Shown: positions 1 to 5,363, counted from the first letter of the stretch. The stretch: 6,817 nt of DNA from Candidatus Doudnabacteria bacterium (GCA_016788805.1 JAEUSE010000051.1:1-6817); one strand, 5' to 3'. Notes: generated from the letters alone by a model not told the origin. Numbers and translations are program-made.

Positions 1-100
1 TACCAACCTGTTTGCTTCTGCCCTTGGCTTTAAGGTTCGCGAGTTCTTCGATATAGACGAGAAGGGCGTTGAGGGACAGCCGGTTCAAGTGAAGTTTTAG
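1..100 (+). CDS. lemA: LemA family protein, C-terminal fragment
   Basis: The window opens inside a gene. Reading from base 2 gives 32 codons ending in TAG at 98-100. The tail has the form NLFASALGFK..EFFDIDEKG...VQVKF. LemA-family proteins characteristically end in this way: a (N)xFA..xGFK block, a REFF-type motif, an acidic stretch, then a short hydrophobic end such as V.F. LemA proteins are mostly helical, with an N-terminal membrane anchor, and their biochemical role is poorly defined. The assignment is supported by context, because lemA is commonly found directly next to htpX and an htpX gene lies downstream here, separated only by the four-helix-bundle gene. The N-terminus and anchor are outside the window, so only the tail can be judged. 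The reading frame is certain; the family call rests on a short stretch plus synteny. Confidence 0.72.
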   Translation, partial: TNLFASALGFKVREFFDIDEKGVEGQPVQVKF

Positions 101-111
101 CTTCACTTGAA
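84..111 (+). other. Perfect 11-bp hairpin enclosing the lemA stop codon
   Basis: Bases 84-94 (TTCAAGTGAAG) are the exact reverse complement of 101-111, with a 6-base loop TTTTAG that contains the lemA stop codon (98-100). No T-tract follows on either strand, so it is not a standard intrinsic terminator. It may act as an RNA-stabilising or attenuating hairpin, or mark the edge of the inserted cassette that begins at about 111. The structure is seen directly; the role is not known. Confidence 0.6.
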
Positions 112-112
112 A

Positions 113-147
113 ACTCGAAATAAGAAACACTAAACCCGAAACAAATA
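113..147 (+). repeat. Left array of five degenerate 7-bp units
   Basis: Five consecutive heptamers start at 113, 120, 127, 134 and 141. They read ACTCGAA, ATAAGAA, then ACACTAA and ACCCGAA, and end with ACAAATA, approximating a consensus AYNCGAA. The array ends three bases before the four-helix-bundle start codon, and no Shine-Dalgarno sequence is present. It mirrors the right array at 541-575. Confidence 0.55.
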
Positions 148-150
148 CAA

Positions 151-513
151 ATGTCGGAAATTCTAAATCAAAAACAATACGATTTAGAAGACAGAACTCT
201 GCGTTTTGCAAAAGACGTTCGTGCTTTTATAATTCAGCTACCTAAAACTGCTGCTAATGTTGAGGACGGTAAGCAAGTAATAAGATCTTCCGGTTCAGTA
301 GGTGCAAACTACATAGAAGCCAATGAGTCGCTAAGCAAGAAAGACTTTGTAATGCGGACAAAGATTTGCCGCAAAGAAGCAAAAGAAACCACTTACTGGT
401 TAAAACTAATTCAGGTAAATACGGAATCACTTGAGAAAGAAAAGCAACGCCTTACACAAGAAGCAAACGAACTAACTATGATTTTTGGTTCTATCATTCG
501 CAAATCAGAATAG
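151..513 (+). CDS. Four-helix-bundle (S23/IVP-like, TIGR02436-type) protein
   Basis: This 120-residue protein matches the four-helix-bundle family that includes the S23 proteins encoded in 23S rRNA intervening sequences and is structurally related to Avd, the accessory protein of diversity-generating retroelements. Diagnostic blocks are an N-terminal helix with LEDRTLRFAKDVR, the loop-helix block RSSGSVGANYIEANES (about residues 45-60) and KEAKETTYWLKLI (about 75-87). Length is typical. There is no catalytic motif, signal peptide or membrane segment. Known relatives are basic, form oligomers and may bind nucleic acid, but the cellular function of stand-alone copies is unknown. The start ATG is preceded by A-rich DNA without a Shine-Dalgarno sequence. 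The gene interrupts an otherwise conserved lemA-htpX pairing, is AT-rich compared with clpC, and is flanked by inverted 7-bp-unit arrays, so recent acquisition is likely. Confidence 0.88.
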   Translation: MSEILNQKQYDLEDRTLRFAKDVRAFIIQLPKTAANVEDGKQVIRSSGSVGANYIEANESLSKKDFVMRTKICRKEAKETTYWLKLIQVNTESLEKEKQRLTQEANELTMIFGSIIRKSE

Positions 514-540
514 TTTAGAACATTTGATATTTATATTTTG

Positions 541-575
541 AGATTGTTTCGTATTTCGATATTGGGATTTCGAGT
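541..575 (-). repeat. Right array of five degenerate 7-bp units, inverted
   Basis: Read on the - strand from 575 to 541, five heptamers follow without gaps: ACTCGAA, ATCCCAA, then TATCGAA and ATACGAA, and finally ACAATCT. The first is identical to the first unit of the left array, and the fourth and fifth are related to their partners. The array ends two bases before the htpX ATG at 578, so it supplies the whole upstream leader of that gene. Confidence 0.55.
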
Positions 576-577
576 TT

Positions 578-1501
578 ATGATTACATATAACGCAATTGG
601 TCAAAACAAACGCAAGACCGTACTTATAATCGGACTATTTCTAATAGTTGTTACTGCTCTCGGGTATGTGTTTGGTCGGGCCTACGGTCAGCCCGGCTTG
701 GTTGGTTTTGCGGTAGTGTTCGCTTCGGTGTCCGCACTTATTTCTTACTATTTTTCCGACTCCATTACCCTGGCCATGAGCAGGGCCCGTCAAATTGACC
801 GCAAAGACTCACCGGAGCTGTTTCGAGCGGTAGAAAACCTTACCATAGCGGCCGGACTCCCCTTACCGCGCATCTATATAATAGAAGATAGCGCCATAAA
901 CGCGTTTGCTACCGGCCGAAACCCAAAGCATGCGGTGGTCTGCGTTACTACCGGCGCCCTCCAACGGTTAGATAAAACCGAGCTGGAAGGGGTAATTGCG
1001 CACGAACTTTCTCATGTCGGCAACTACGACATTCTTGTTATGACCCTAGTTGTAGTCTTAGTAGGTACCATTACCCTACTCGGCGATTGGTTTTTACGCG
1101 CCTCATTCTTTGGCGGCCACCGAAAACGCGACAGCGAAGAAGGAGGCAACAACCAAATTTTCATGATTGTTGGCTTGGTCCTGGCCGTATTGTCACCTAT
1201 TATTGCCACCCTCATGCAACTGGCCGTATCCAGACAACGCGAGTACCTCGCGGACGCGTCCGGAGCGCTCATAACCCGCTACCCCGAAGGTTTAGCCAAA
1301 GCTTTAGAAAAAATCGCACAAGACCAAGAACCGCTAGAAGTAGCCAACAAAGCCACGGCCCATATGTACATTGCCAACCCCTTCCACCTAGACAGCCCGC
1401 AAGCGAGCCGAGGCAAAACACTTTCCTGGGTCGCCGGCTTGTTTAATACCCACCCACCGCTAACCGATCGAATCAAACGCCTCCGCGAGATGAACCTTTA
1501 A
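578..1501 (+). CDS. htpX: HtpX-type M48 family zinc metalloprotease
   Basis: This 307-residue integral membrane protease belongs to peptidase family M48B and is expected to degrade misfolded membrane proteins in the cytoplasmic membrane. The zinc site is complete: HELSH at residues 142-146 (HExxH, catalytic Glu143) and the third ligand Glu223 within REYLAD, 222-227. The conserved NAFATGR block (108-114) precedes the active site and the C-terminal THPP-DRI block lies at about 292-300. Hydrophobic segments are at about 14-32, 39-58, 152-172 and 193-214, the usual HtpX topology of two helices before and two after the HExxH helix. Length is close to the E. coli homologue. The ATG is accepted because MITYNAIGQNK is a typical HtpX N-terminus. 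The leader is only the end of the repeat array, with at best a weak GGGA at 564-567. Pairing with lemA is common in bacteria. Confidence 0.95.
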   Translation: MITYNAIGQNKRKTVLIIGLFLIVVTALGYVFGRAYGQPGLVGFAVVFASVSALISYYFSDSITLAMSRARQIDRKDSPELFRAVENLTIAAGLPLPRIYIIEDSAINAFATGRNPKHAVVCVTTGALQRLDKTELEGVIAHELSHVGNYDILVMTLVVVLVGTITLLGDWFLRASFFGGHRKRDSEEGGNNQIFMIVGLVLAVLSPIIATLMQLAVSRQREYLADASGALITRYPEGLAKALEKIAQDQEPLEVANKATAHMYIANPFHLDSPQASRGKTLSWVAGLFNTHPPLTDRIKRLREMNL

Positions 1502-1531
1502 AATGCATAATGTTAAATTTGGAACGCAAAA

Positions 1532-1559
1532 TTGCCAACGCCGAACAAAGTGGTATAAT
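1532..1559 (+). promoter_or_regulatory. Sigma-70-type extended -10 promoter of the coiled-coil orphan
   Basis: TTGCCA (1532-1537) is followed after 16 bases by a perfect TATAAT (1554-1559). The -10 is preceded by TGG, giving the extended -10 form TGN-TATAAT. Transcription would begin near 1566, only a few bases before the Shine-Dalgarno of the next gene. This is the best promoter match on the left side of the window. Confidence 0.75.
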
Positions 1560-1566
1560 TTTTCAT

Positions 1567-1572
1567 AAGGAG
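1567..1572 (+). promoter_or_regulatory. Shine-Dalgarno AAGGAG
   Basis: AAGGAG lies 10 bases before the ATG at 1583 and fixes that start. It is the only strong Shine-Dalgarno sequence noticed in front of a gene in this window, which makes this small gene look well translated compared with its neighbours. Confidence 0.8.
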
Positions 1573-1582
1573 AAAAACTTCC

Positions 1583-1909
1583 ATGGAACTTACTCAAGAA
1601 TATTTTGATTCTGTCGTCAAAAACCTAGCAACGAAAGACGACCTGAAAAGTTTTGCCACAAAAGATGATTTAACCAATCTTGTCACTAAGGACAATCTAA
1701 AAGCTAGTCTAGCAGAGCAAACCAAGGAGTTAAAACAGTTTGCAGTCGAACAGACCGAGGAACTAGCACGTATCATTGCCGGCACTGTGGCAGAACCTAT
1801 GCAAAACCACTTTGGCGAGCCGGTAAACCATGAGGATATTAAAGCAAAAGTGCAAGAACTAGCACAAGATGTAGTAAAAATTAGAACCGCTTTGCATTTG
1901 CCTGTATAG
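1583..1909 (+). CDS. Small coiled-coil protein with 9-residue TKDDL repeats, unknown function
   Basis: The family is not recognised with certainty. The 108-residue product is hydrophilic and almost entirely helix-forming. It has three tandem units TKDDL/TKDDL/TKDNL at residues 17-21, 26-30 and 35-39, an exact 9-residue period, followed by a Glu/Gln/Lys-rich stretch (about 40-66) expected to form a coiled coil, and a second helical segment near the C-terminus (about 84-103). There is no signal peptide, membrane helix, cysteine pair or catalytic motif. Similar TKDDL-type heptad/nonad repeats occur in short coiled-coil proteins and phage-structural stalks, but nothing else here suggests phage. 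The gene has a private extended -10 promoter, a strong Shine-Dalgarno and its own terminator, so it is probably an independently and well expressed structural or regulatory protein. The coding call is strong; the function is unknown. Confidence 0.82.
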   Translation: MELTQEYFDSVVKNLATKDDLKSFATKDDLTNLVTKDNLKASLAEQTKELKQFAVEQTEELARIIAGTVAEPMQNHFGEPVNHEDIKAKVQELAQDVVKIRTALHLPV

Positions 1910-1922
1910 TTTGTATCCCACG

Positions 1923-1961
1923 AAAAGGGTTACCCTTGTGCAACACAAGGGTAACCCTTTT
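1923..1961. terminator. Bidirectional intrinsic terminator between the coiled-coil orphan and recX
   Basis: Bases 1923-1940 pair perfectly with 1944-1961 (18 bp, loop CAA). The top-strand copy ends in a run of five T (1958-1962). On the other strand the four A at 1923-1926 supply a short T-tract. The hairpin lies 14 bases past the stop at 1909 and immediately past the recX stop at 1964, so it can end both convergent transcripts. Confidence 0.9.
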
Positions 1962-1963
1962 TC

Positions 1964-2461
1964 CTACTCATCCCAGACTTCGCCCTTGAAGGCTTTGAAG
2001 AGGACCTGAGAACGAAAGCCGTGCGACCGTAAACGCTGTATGAGTTTTTGTTTTATAGCTTGTTCGGTATCGCCCCGGACGCGGCCTTGTAGTTTCTCCA
2101 GTAAACGCCGAGCTACCACAAATTCATCTTCCGGAGTAAAAAAATCAGCGAGAGCCTGCTCAATCAAACTTTTTGGAAATTGGCGCTGTATAAGCTTTAC
2201 TTTCACTTGGCTAAAGCCGTATGGTTTGTATTCTTTAAAGTTCCGAATTGTGCTCTCAATGAGCCGCTCATCGTTTACAAACCCAGCCTTGGTTAAACTC
2301 TCCAACACTTGGTTAATTACGGCTTCGGTATAGGTTTTCTGTTTCATCTTAGCGCGCAGCTCACCTTCAGAGCGTAGTTGCAACTCTAAAAGCCGCACTG
2401 CATACTTATAGGCATCGTCATAACTATTTCCGTCTTTGGCTTTAGCGGGTTTGGACCACAT
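1964..2461 (-). CDS. recX: RecX family regulatory protein
   Basis: This 165-residue protein is a RecX homologue. RecX binds RecA filaments and modulates recombination and SOS activity in the cytoplasm. The visible pattern is tandem three-helix repeats: YKYAVRLLELQLRSEGELRAKM (about 18-39), then INQVLESLTKAGFVNDERL (about 49-67) with the hallmark GFVNDERL, and a later block KPYGFSQVKVKLIQR (about 79-93) matching the usual GxxxIxxxLxxKGI-type segment. Further helices extend to the C-terminus. Length is within the family range. The ATG at 2461 is the only plausible start near the N-terminus; no clear Shine-Dalgarno is seen upstream on this strand. recA is not adjacent, so the gene stands alone and faces away from clpC. 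A promoter could not be identified confidently. Confidence 0.9.
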   Translation of the reverse strand: MWSKPAKAKDGNSYDDAYKYAVRLLELQLRSEGELRAKMKQKTYTEAVINQVLESLTKAGFVNDERLIESTIRNFKEYKPYGFSQVKVKLIQRQFPKSLIEQALADFFTPEDEFVVARRLLEKLQGRVRGDTEQAIKQKLIQRLRSHGFRSQVLFKAFKGEVWDE

Positions 2462-2476
2462 GCAAGGCAGAAGTAT

Positions 2477-2534
2477 GAATTAAGAATTATGAATCACGGC
2501 GCATACAAAAATCATAATTCGATATTCGTAATTC
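2477..2534. repeat. Small inverted array of 7-bp GAATTAY-like units, no gene inside
   Basis: Three heptamers run on the + strand from 2477 (GAATTAA, GAATTAT, GAATCAC). Three run on the - strand from 2534 to 2514 (GAATTAC, GAATATC, GAATTAT). GAATTATGA at 2484-2492 is the exact reverse complement of 2512-2520, so a 9-bp stem with a 19-base loop can form. The layout echoes the arrays around the four-helix-bundle gene but without cargo. Confidence 0.5.
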
Positions 2535-2566
2535 GTGTTAATACGGTATACTGTAAGTGTAACATC

Positions 2567-2658
2567 AACCACAGATGCACAGATAACGCAGATCTTTGAA
2601 TCATTAATTCTGTTGTTATTACATCTGTGTAATCCGTGCTATCTGTACATCTGTGGTT
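2567..2658. repeat. Inverted pair of ATCTGTG-type repeats
   Basis: Bases 2567-2585 match the reverse complement of 2640-2658 at 18 of 19 positions. Each arm is built from 8-9 bp units of the form ATCTGTGN(N). The left arm, read on the - strand, has three units; the right arm (from 2621) has four. The pair could fold into a long hairpin with the 54-base segment between. Confidence 0.65.
2621..2655 (+). repeat. ATCTGTG-type direct repeat, copy 1
   Basis: This 35-base copy is identical to 2749-2783 at 32 of 35 positions. It contains four 8-9 bp sub-units (ATCTGTGTA, ATCCGTGCT, then ATCTGTAC and ATCTGTG). It ends just before the -35 element of the clpC promoter. Confidence 0.7.
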
Positions 2659-2660
2659 AG

Positions 2661-2689
2661 TTGACAATTATCACTCTCCTTGGTAGACT
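2661..2689 (+). promoter_or_regulatory. clpC promoter (TTGACA-N17-TAGACT)
   Basis: A perfect -35 TTGACA (2661-2666) is followed at the optimal 17-base spacing by TAGACT (2684-2689), which matches TATAAT at four of six positions. The start of transcription would be near 2696, giving a leader of about 90 bases that contains a small hairpin and a repeat copy. The overlapping CIRCE-like operator strongly supports this being a real, repressible promoter. Confidence 0.72.
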
Positions 2690-2694
2690 GATAA
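2668..2694. promoter_or_regulatory. CIRCE-like element, predicted HrcA operator
   Basis: TTATCACTC-N9-GACTGATAA occupies the space between the -35 and the far side of the -10 of the clpC promoter. The CIRCE consensus is TTAGCACTC-N9-GAGTGCTAA, so the left arm matches 8 of 9 and the right arm 7 of 9, with exactly the canonical arm and spacer lengths. The G-to-T change at arm position 4 is matched by a compensating C-to-A in the other arm, preserving symmetry; one mismatch to symmetry remains at 2688. HrcA is the known CIRCE-binding heat-shock repressor. Its gene is not in the window, so regulation is inferred. Confidence 0.75.
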
Positions 2695-2748
2695 TAAGTA
2701 ATATTGTACACAGGCATCACCCCACCGATACGTTAGCGTATAGAAAGA

Positions 2749-2783
2749 ACATCTGTGTTATCCGTGATATCTGTGCATCTGTG
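2749..2783 (+). repeat. ATCTGTG-type direct repeat, copy 2, abutting the clpC start
   Basis: A second 35-base copy of the repeat at 2621, differing at three positions. It ends five bases before the clpC ATG and occupies the place where a Shine-Dalgarno sequence would be expected; none is visible there. Confidence 0.7.
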
Positions 2784-2788
2784 AACAT

Positions 2789-5332
2789 ATGGCAAATTTT
2801 GCATTTATTTTAGAACGACTTTCCAGCCGCGCCAAAAACGCGCTCATTGCCGCACAAATGATTTCCGAAGAGCTTCAGTGCGACCACATCGGCACCGAGC
2901 ACTTGCTTTTTGGTATTGTGTCGGAAAAGAATTCTTTCGCCTCCGAAGCCTTAACCCGCGCCGGCGTGACCCCGGATCGACTCCGACCGGAAATTGACGC
3001 GGTTAACGCGAACCACAAGGTAGACCACTGGAAGCCCACACTTTCAGAAAACTTAAAAACTGCCATCGAACGATCGGCTATTGCCGCCAGCCAATTCGGC
3101 TACCAATTCATCGGTACTGAGCATTTTCTGTACGGCATTATTTCCATGCAAGGCAACCGGGCAAAGGTAATTGTATCCAAACTCGGCGTGGATAGCCACG
3201 AACTTGAGCACAGTCTGTTGGGCGCGTTCGAGAACATCTCCCGCTTCCCCGAAGGAGCCGAACAAGGTGGCCCCGGATCAATGGCCGGTGCCCCGCAACA
3301 GCTATCCCAACAAAAAGGGCAAATGCTAGAATATTTTACGACTGACCTTACCAAAAAAGCTCAGGAAGGCAAAGTCGACCCGGTGATTGGTCGAAAAAAA
3401 GAAATTGAGCGCATGACCTCCATACTGGGACGCCGAACCAAAAACAACCCGGTCCTTATTGGCGAGGCCGGGGTAGGCAAAACCGCCATTGTAGAAGGTT
3501 TAGCCTTAGCGATTGCCAACCGAGAGGTGCCTGACAGCTTGCTGGATAAACGCATTCTATCGCTCGACTTAGCTTTAGTTATCGCAGGCTCCATGTTCCG
3601 AGGCGAGTTCGAACAGAGGCTCAAGCAAATTATCGACGAGGTAAAGGCTGACCCGAACATAGTATTATTTATCGACGAGCTACACACCATGGTAGGCGCA
3701 GGCGCCACTCAAGGAAGCTTAGACGCGGCCAACATTCTCAAACCGGGCCTGGCTCGAGGCGAAGTGCGCGTTATTGGCGCCACCACTCTCGCCGAGTACC
3801 GAAAACACATTGAGCACGACTCCGCCCTCGAACGCAGGTTCCAGTCTATTTTGGTCGAAGAACCAAGCCCGGACGAAGCAGTGGCCATCCTTAAAGGTCT
3901 ACGGCCCAACTATGAACAACACCATCGCGTCAGTATTACCGACGCGGCCATTACCGCAGCCGTCGAGCTTTCCGATAGGTATATTCAAGACCATTATCTA
4001 CCTGATAAGGCGGTAGATTTAGTTGATGAAACCGCGGCTTTCTTGCGCGCGCTTTCAGGCAACTCTAAGACTCTGAGACAAAAAAAGAAAATTGAAGCAG
4101 ACCTACAAAGCTTGGAAACTGAAAAAACCAAGGCAGTCTGGCAAGGAGATTTTGCCACCGCGGAGCACCTGCGACTGCAAGAGGGCTTGCTCAACAAACA
4201 AAAATTAGACTTAGAAATTGAACTGCAAAAGGAGTCAAAAATTCCGGTACGAGAAATTACCGCTGAAGATATCGCCCACACGGTATCCATGATGACCAAA
4301 ATCCCTTTGGATAAACTGACCAACACGGAAATTGGCCGTTTAAGCAACTTAGAAGAGGTGTTGCAATCTCACATCGTTGGCCAAGCCGAAGCCATCACCG
4401 AAGTAGCTCGGGCCATCCGCCGAAGTCGCGCCGGTTTACACGATCCGAAACGCCCGCTTGGTTCCTTTATTTTCTTGGGCCCCACCGGCGTCGGTAAAAC
4501 CGAAACCGCCAAAGTCATTGCCAAAGAAGTGTTCCAAGACGAAAACGCTTTGGTGCGAGTAGATATGTCGGAGTTCATGGAGCGACATAATGTATCCCGA
4601 CTTATTGGCGCCCCGGCCGGGTACGTTGGTTACGATGACGGCGGCAAACTTACGGAGGCCGTACGCCGTAAGCCATATTCCGTGGTACTCTTCGACGAAA
4701 TAGAGAAAGCCAACCCGGATGTGTTTAATATTTTGCTGCAAATATTGGAAGACGGCACGCTCACCGACGCGCAAGGTAAGGCGGTCTCTTTCCGCAATAC
4801 GGTCATTATCATGACCAGCAACCTCGGCATGCAGGAGCTCACTATTGAAGCCGCCAAAATCGGCTTTGCGGAGCGCGAGGCCGGTAACGCCCGCACACCT
4901 AAAATCGAAGAATTGGAAACGGAATACACCCGCATTAAAGACGGCGTACTCGAACAAGTGAAGCGATCCTTTAAACCGGAATTTTTAAACCGGATAGATA
5001 AAATCACGGTTTTTAAACCTCTTGGGCCGACCCAGCTGCGCAAAATCGCCGGGTTGCAATTAGCGGAACTCGCCGCTCGCCTAAAAGCGCAACGCATACA
5101 GCTCAAAACAACGGCGGCGCTCACGAAGTATATAGCTGAACAAAGCTTTGACCCCCAACAAGGTGCGCGCTTCATTCGCAAAAACGTAGAAACACTTATC
5201 GAAGATCCGCTGGCTGAAAAAATTATACTCTCCCGGGTCACCCCTGGCTCGACTGTGCTAGCCGATGTTGCAAACGAAAAAATAACTTTCAAGGTTGAAA
5301 AGGCAAAAGCCCGTGCTGCCGTCCCCGCGTAA
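2789..5332 (+). CDS. clpC: ClpC-type AAA+ protein unfoldase (Clp protease ATPase subunit)
   Basis: The 847-residue protein unfolds substrates and feeds them to ClpP in the cytoplasm. Domains in order: two Clp_N repeats (about 5-75 and 84-150, each with a GTEH-L-GI motif), a Gly/Gln-rich linker, AAA+ module D1 with Walker A GEAGVGKT (225-232) and Walker B FIDE (294-297), a short UVR-like coiled-coil middle domain (about 430-483), and AAA+ module D2 with Walker A GPTGVGKT (564-571), Walker B LFDE (634-637) and sensor-2 GAR (792-794). IGF at 691-693 is positioned as the ClpP-docking tripeptide, and together with the short middle domain this separates it from ClpB. Both ATPase sites look intact. 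The start is right because MANFAFILERLSSRAKNAL aligns with ClpC N-termini. clpP is not in the window. A CIRCE-like operator overlaps the promoter, and a terminator follows directly, so it is a single-gene unit. Confidence 0.96.
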   Translation: MANFAFILERLSSRAKNALIAAQMISEELQCDHIGTEHLLFGIVSEKNSFASEALTRAGVTPDRLRPEIDAVNANHKVDHWKPTLSENLKTAIERSAIAASQFGYQFIGTEHFLYGIISMQGNRAKVIVSKLGVDSHELEHSLLGAFENISRFPEGAEQGGPGSMAGAPQQLSQQKGQMLEYFTTDLTKKAQEGKVDPVIGRKKEIERMTSILGRRTKNNPVLIGEAGVGKTAIVEGLALAIANREVPDSLLDKRILSLDLALVIAGSMFRGEFEQRLKQIIDEVKADPNIVLFIDELHTMVGAGATQGSLDAANILKPGLARGEVRVIGATTLAEYRKHIEHDSALERRFQSILVEEPSPDEAVAILKGLRPNYEQHHRVSITDAAITAAVELSDRYIQDHYLPDKAVDLVDETAAFLRALSGNSKTLRQKKKIEADLQSLETEKTKAVWQGDFATAEHLRLQEGLLNKQKLDLEIELQKESKIPVREITAEDIAHTVSMMTKIPLDKLTNTEIGRLSNLEEVLQSHIVGQAEAITEVARAIRRSRAGLHDPKRPLGSFIFLGPTGVGKTETAKVIAKEVFQDENALVRVDMSEFMERHNVSRLIGAPAGYVGYDDGGKLTEAVRRKPYSVVLFDEIEKANPDVFNILLQILEDGTLTDAQGKAVSFRNTVIIMTSNLGMQELTIEAAKIGFAEREAGNARTPKIEELETEYTRIKDGVLEQVKRSFKPEFLNRIDKITVFKPLGPTQLRKIAGLQLAELAARLKAQRIQLKTTAALTKYIAEQSFDPQQGARFIRKNVETLIEDPLAEKIILSRVTPGSTVLADVANEKITFKVEKAKARAAVPA

Positions 5333-5334
5333 AT

Positions 5335-5362
5335 AAAAACTGTCCCAACGGGACAGTTTTTT
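5335..5362 (+). terminator. Intrinsic terminator of clpC
   Basis: Bases 5335-5346 pair with 5350-5361 (12 bp, loop AAC), and the 3' arm ends in six T (5357-5362). It begins two bases after the clpC stop codon. The A-run on the 5' side could give partial activity on the - strand. Confidence 0.92.
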
Positions 5363-5363
5363 C

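Larger units (their letters stand above)
111..577 (+). mobile_element. Putative four-helix-bundle cassette with inverted terminal arrays
   Basis: The segment between lemA and htpX has complementary ends. Bases 111-121 (AAACTCGAAAT) are the exact reverse complement of 567-577. A second block, 137-144 (CGAAACAA), is the reverse complement of 544-551. Both pairs are in register, 15 bases apart on each side. About 28 of 40 positions match across the two ends (hand count). The enclosed gene is roughly 38% GC over the four full lines counted, against about 50-57% in sampled clpC lines. Relatives of the enclosed protein were first known from ORFs inside intervening sequences of bacterial 23S rRNA, which also have complementary ends. 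No transposase is encoded, so autonomous mobility is not implied. Mobility is inferred; the inverted ends are observed. Confidence 0.5.
2462..2788. other. 327-bp divergent intergenic region, repeat-dense, between recX and clpC
   Basis: No credible gene lies here. From left to right it holds an inverted 7-bp-unit array (2477-2534), a near-palindrome centred at 2548/2549, an inverted pair of ATCTGTG-type repeats (2567-2585 with 2640-2658), the clpC promoter and CIRCE-like operator (2661-2694), a small hairpin ATACG-TTAG-CGTAT (2728-2741) in the predicted leader, and a third ATCTGTG-type repeat (2749-2783) ending five bases before the clpC ATG. Most of the region outside the promoter segment is accounted for by repeats. 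Confidence 0.75.

Noticed and set aside
84..111. Intrinsic terminator after lemA
   Set aside because: The stem is perfect, but no T-tract follows it on either strand.
1087..1446. 119-codon + strand frame inside htpX
   Set aside because: It lies in an alternative frame within the HExxH-containing gene; its Arg/Pro/Gln-rich product looks like an out-of-frame translation.
2567..2783. CRISPR-like array from the repeated ATCTGTG segments
   Set aside because: Only three copies, one inverted, with unequal spacing (about 36 and 93 bases) and internal 8-9 bp sub-units; no leader or cas genes.
4436..4957. 173-codon open frame on the - strand opposite clpC
   Set aside because: It overlaps both the conserved clpC gene and the other antisense frame, and its translation shows no family features; a shadow frame.
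2789..5332. ClpB (disaggregase) as an alternative to ClpC
   Set aside because: The middle domain is short rather than the long ClpB wing, and an IGF ClpP-docking tripeptide is present in D2.
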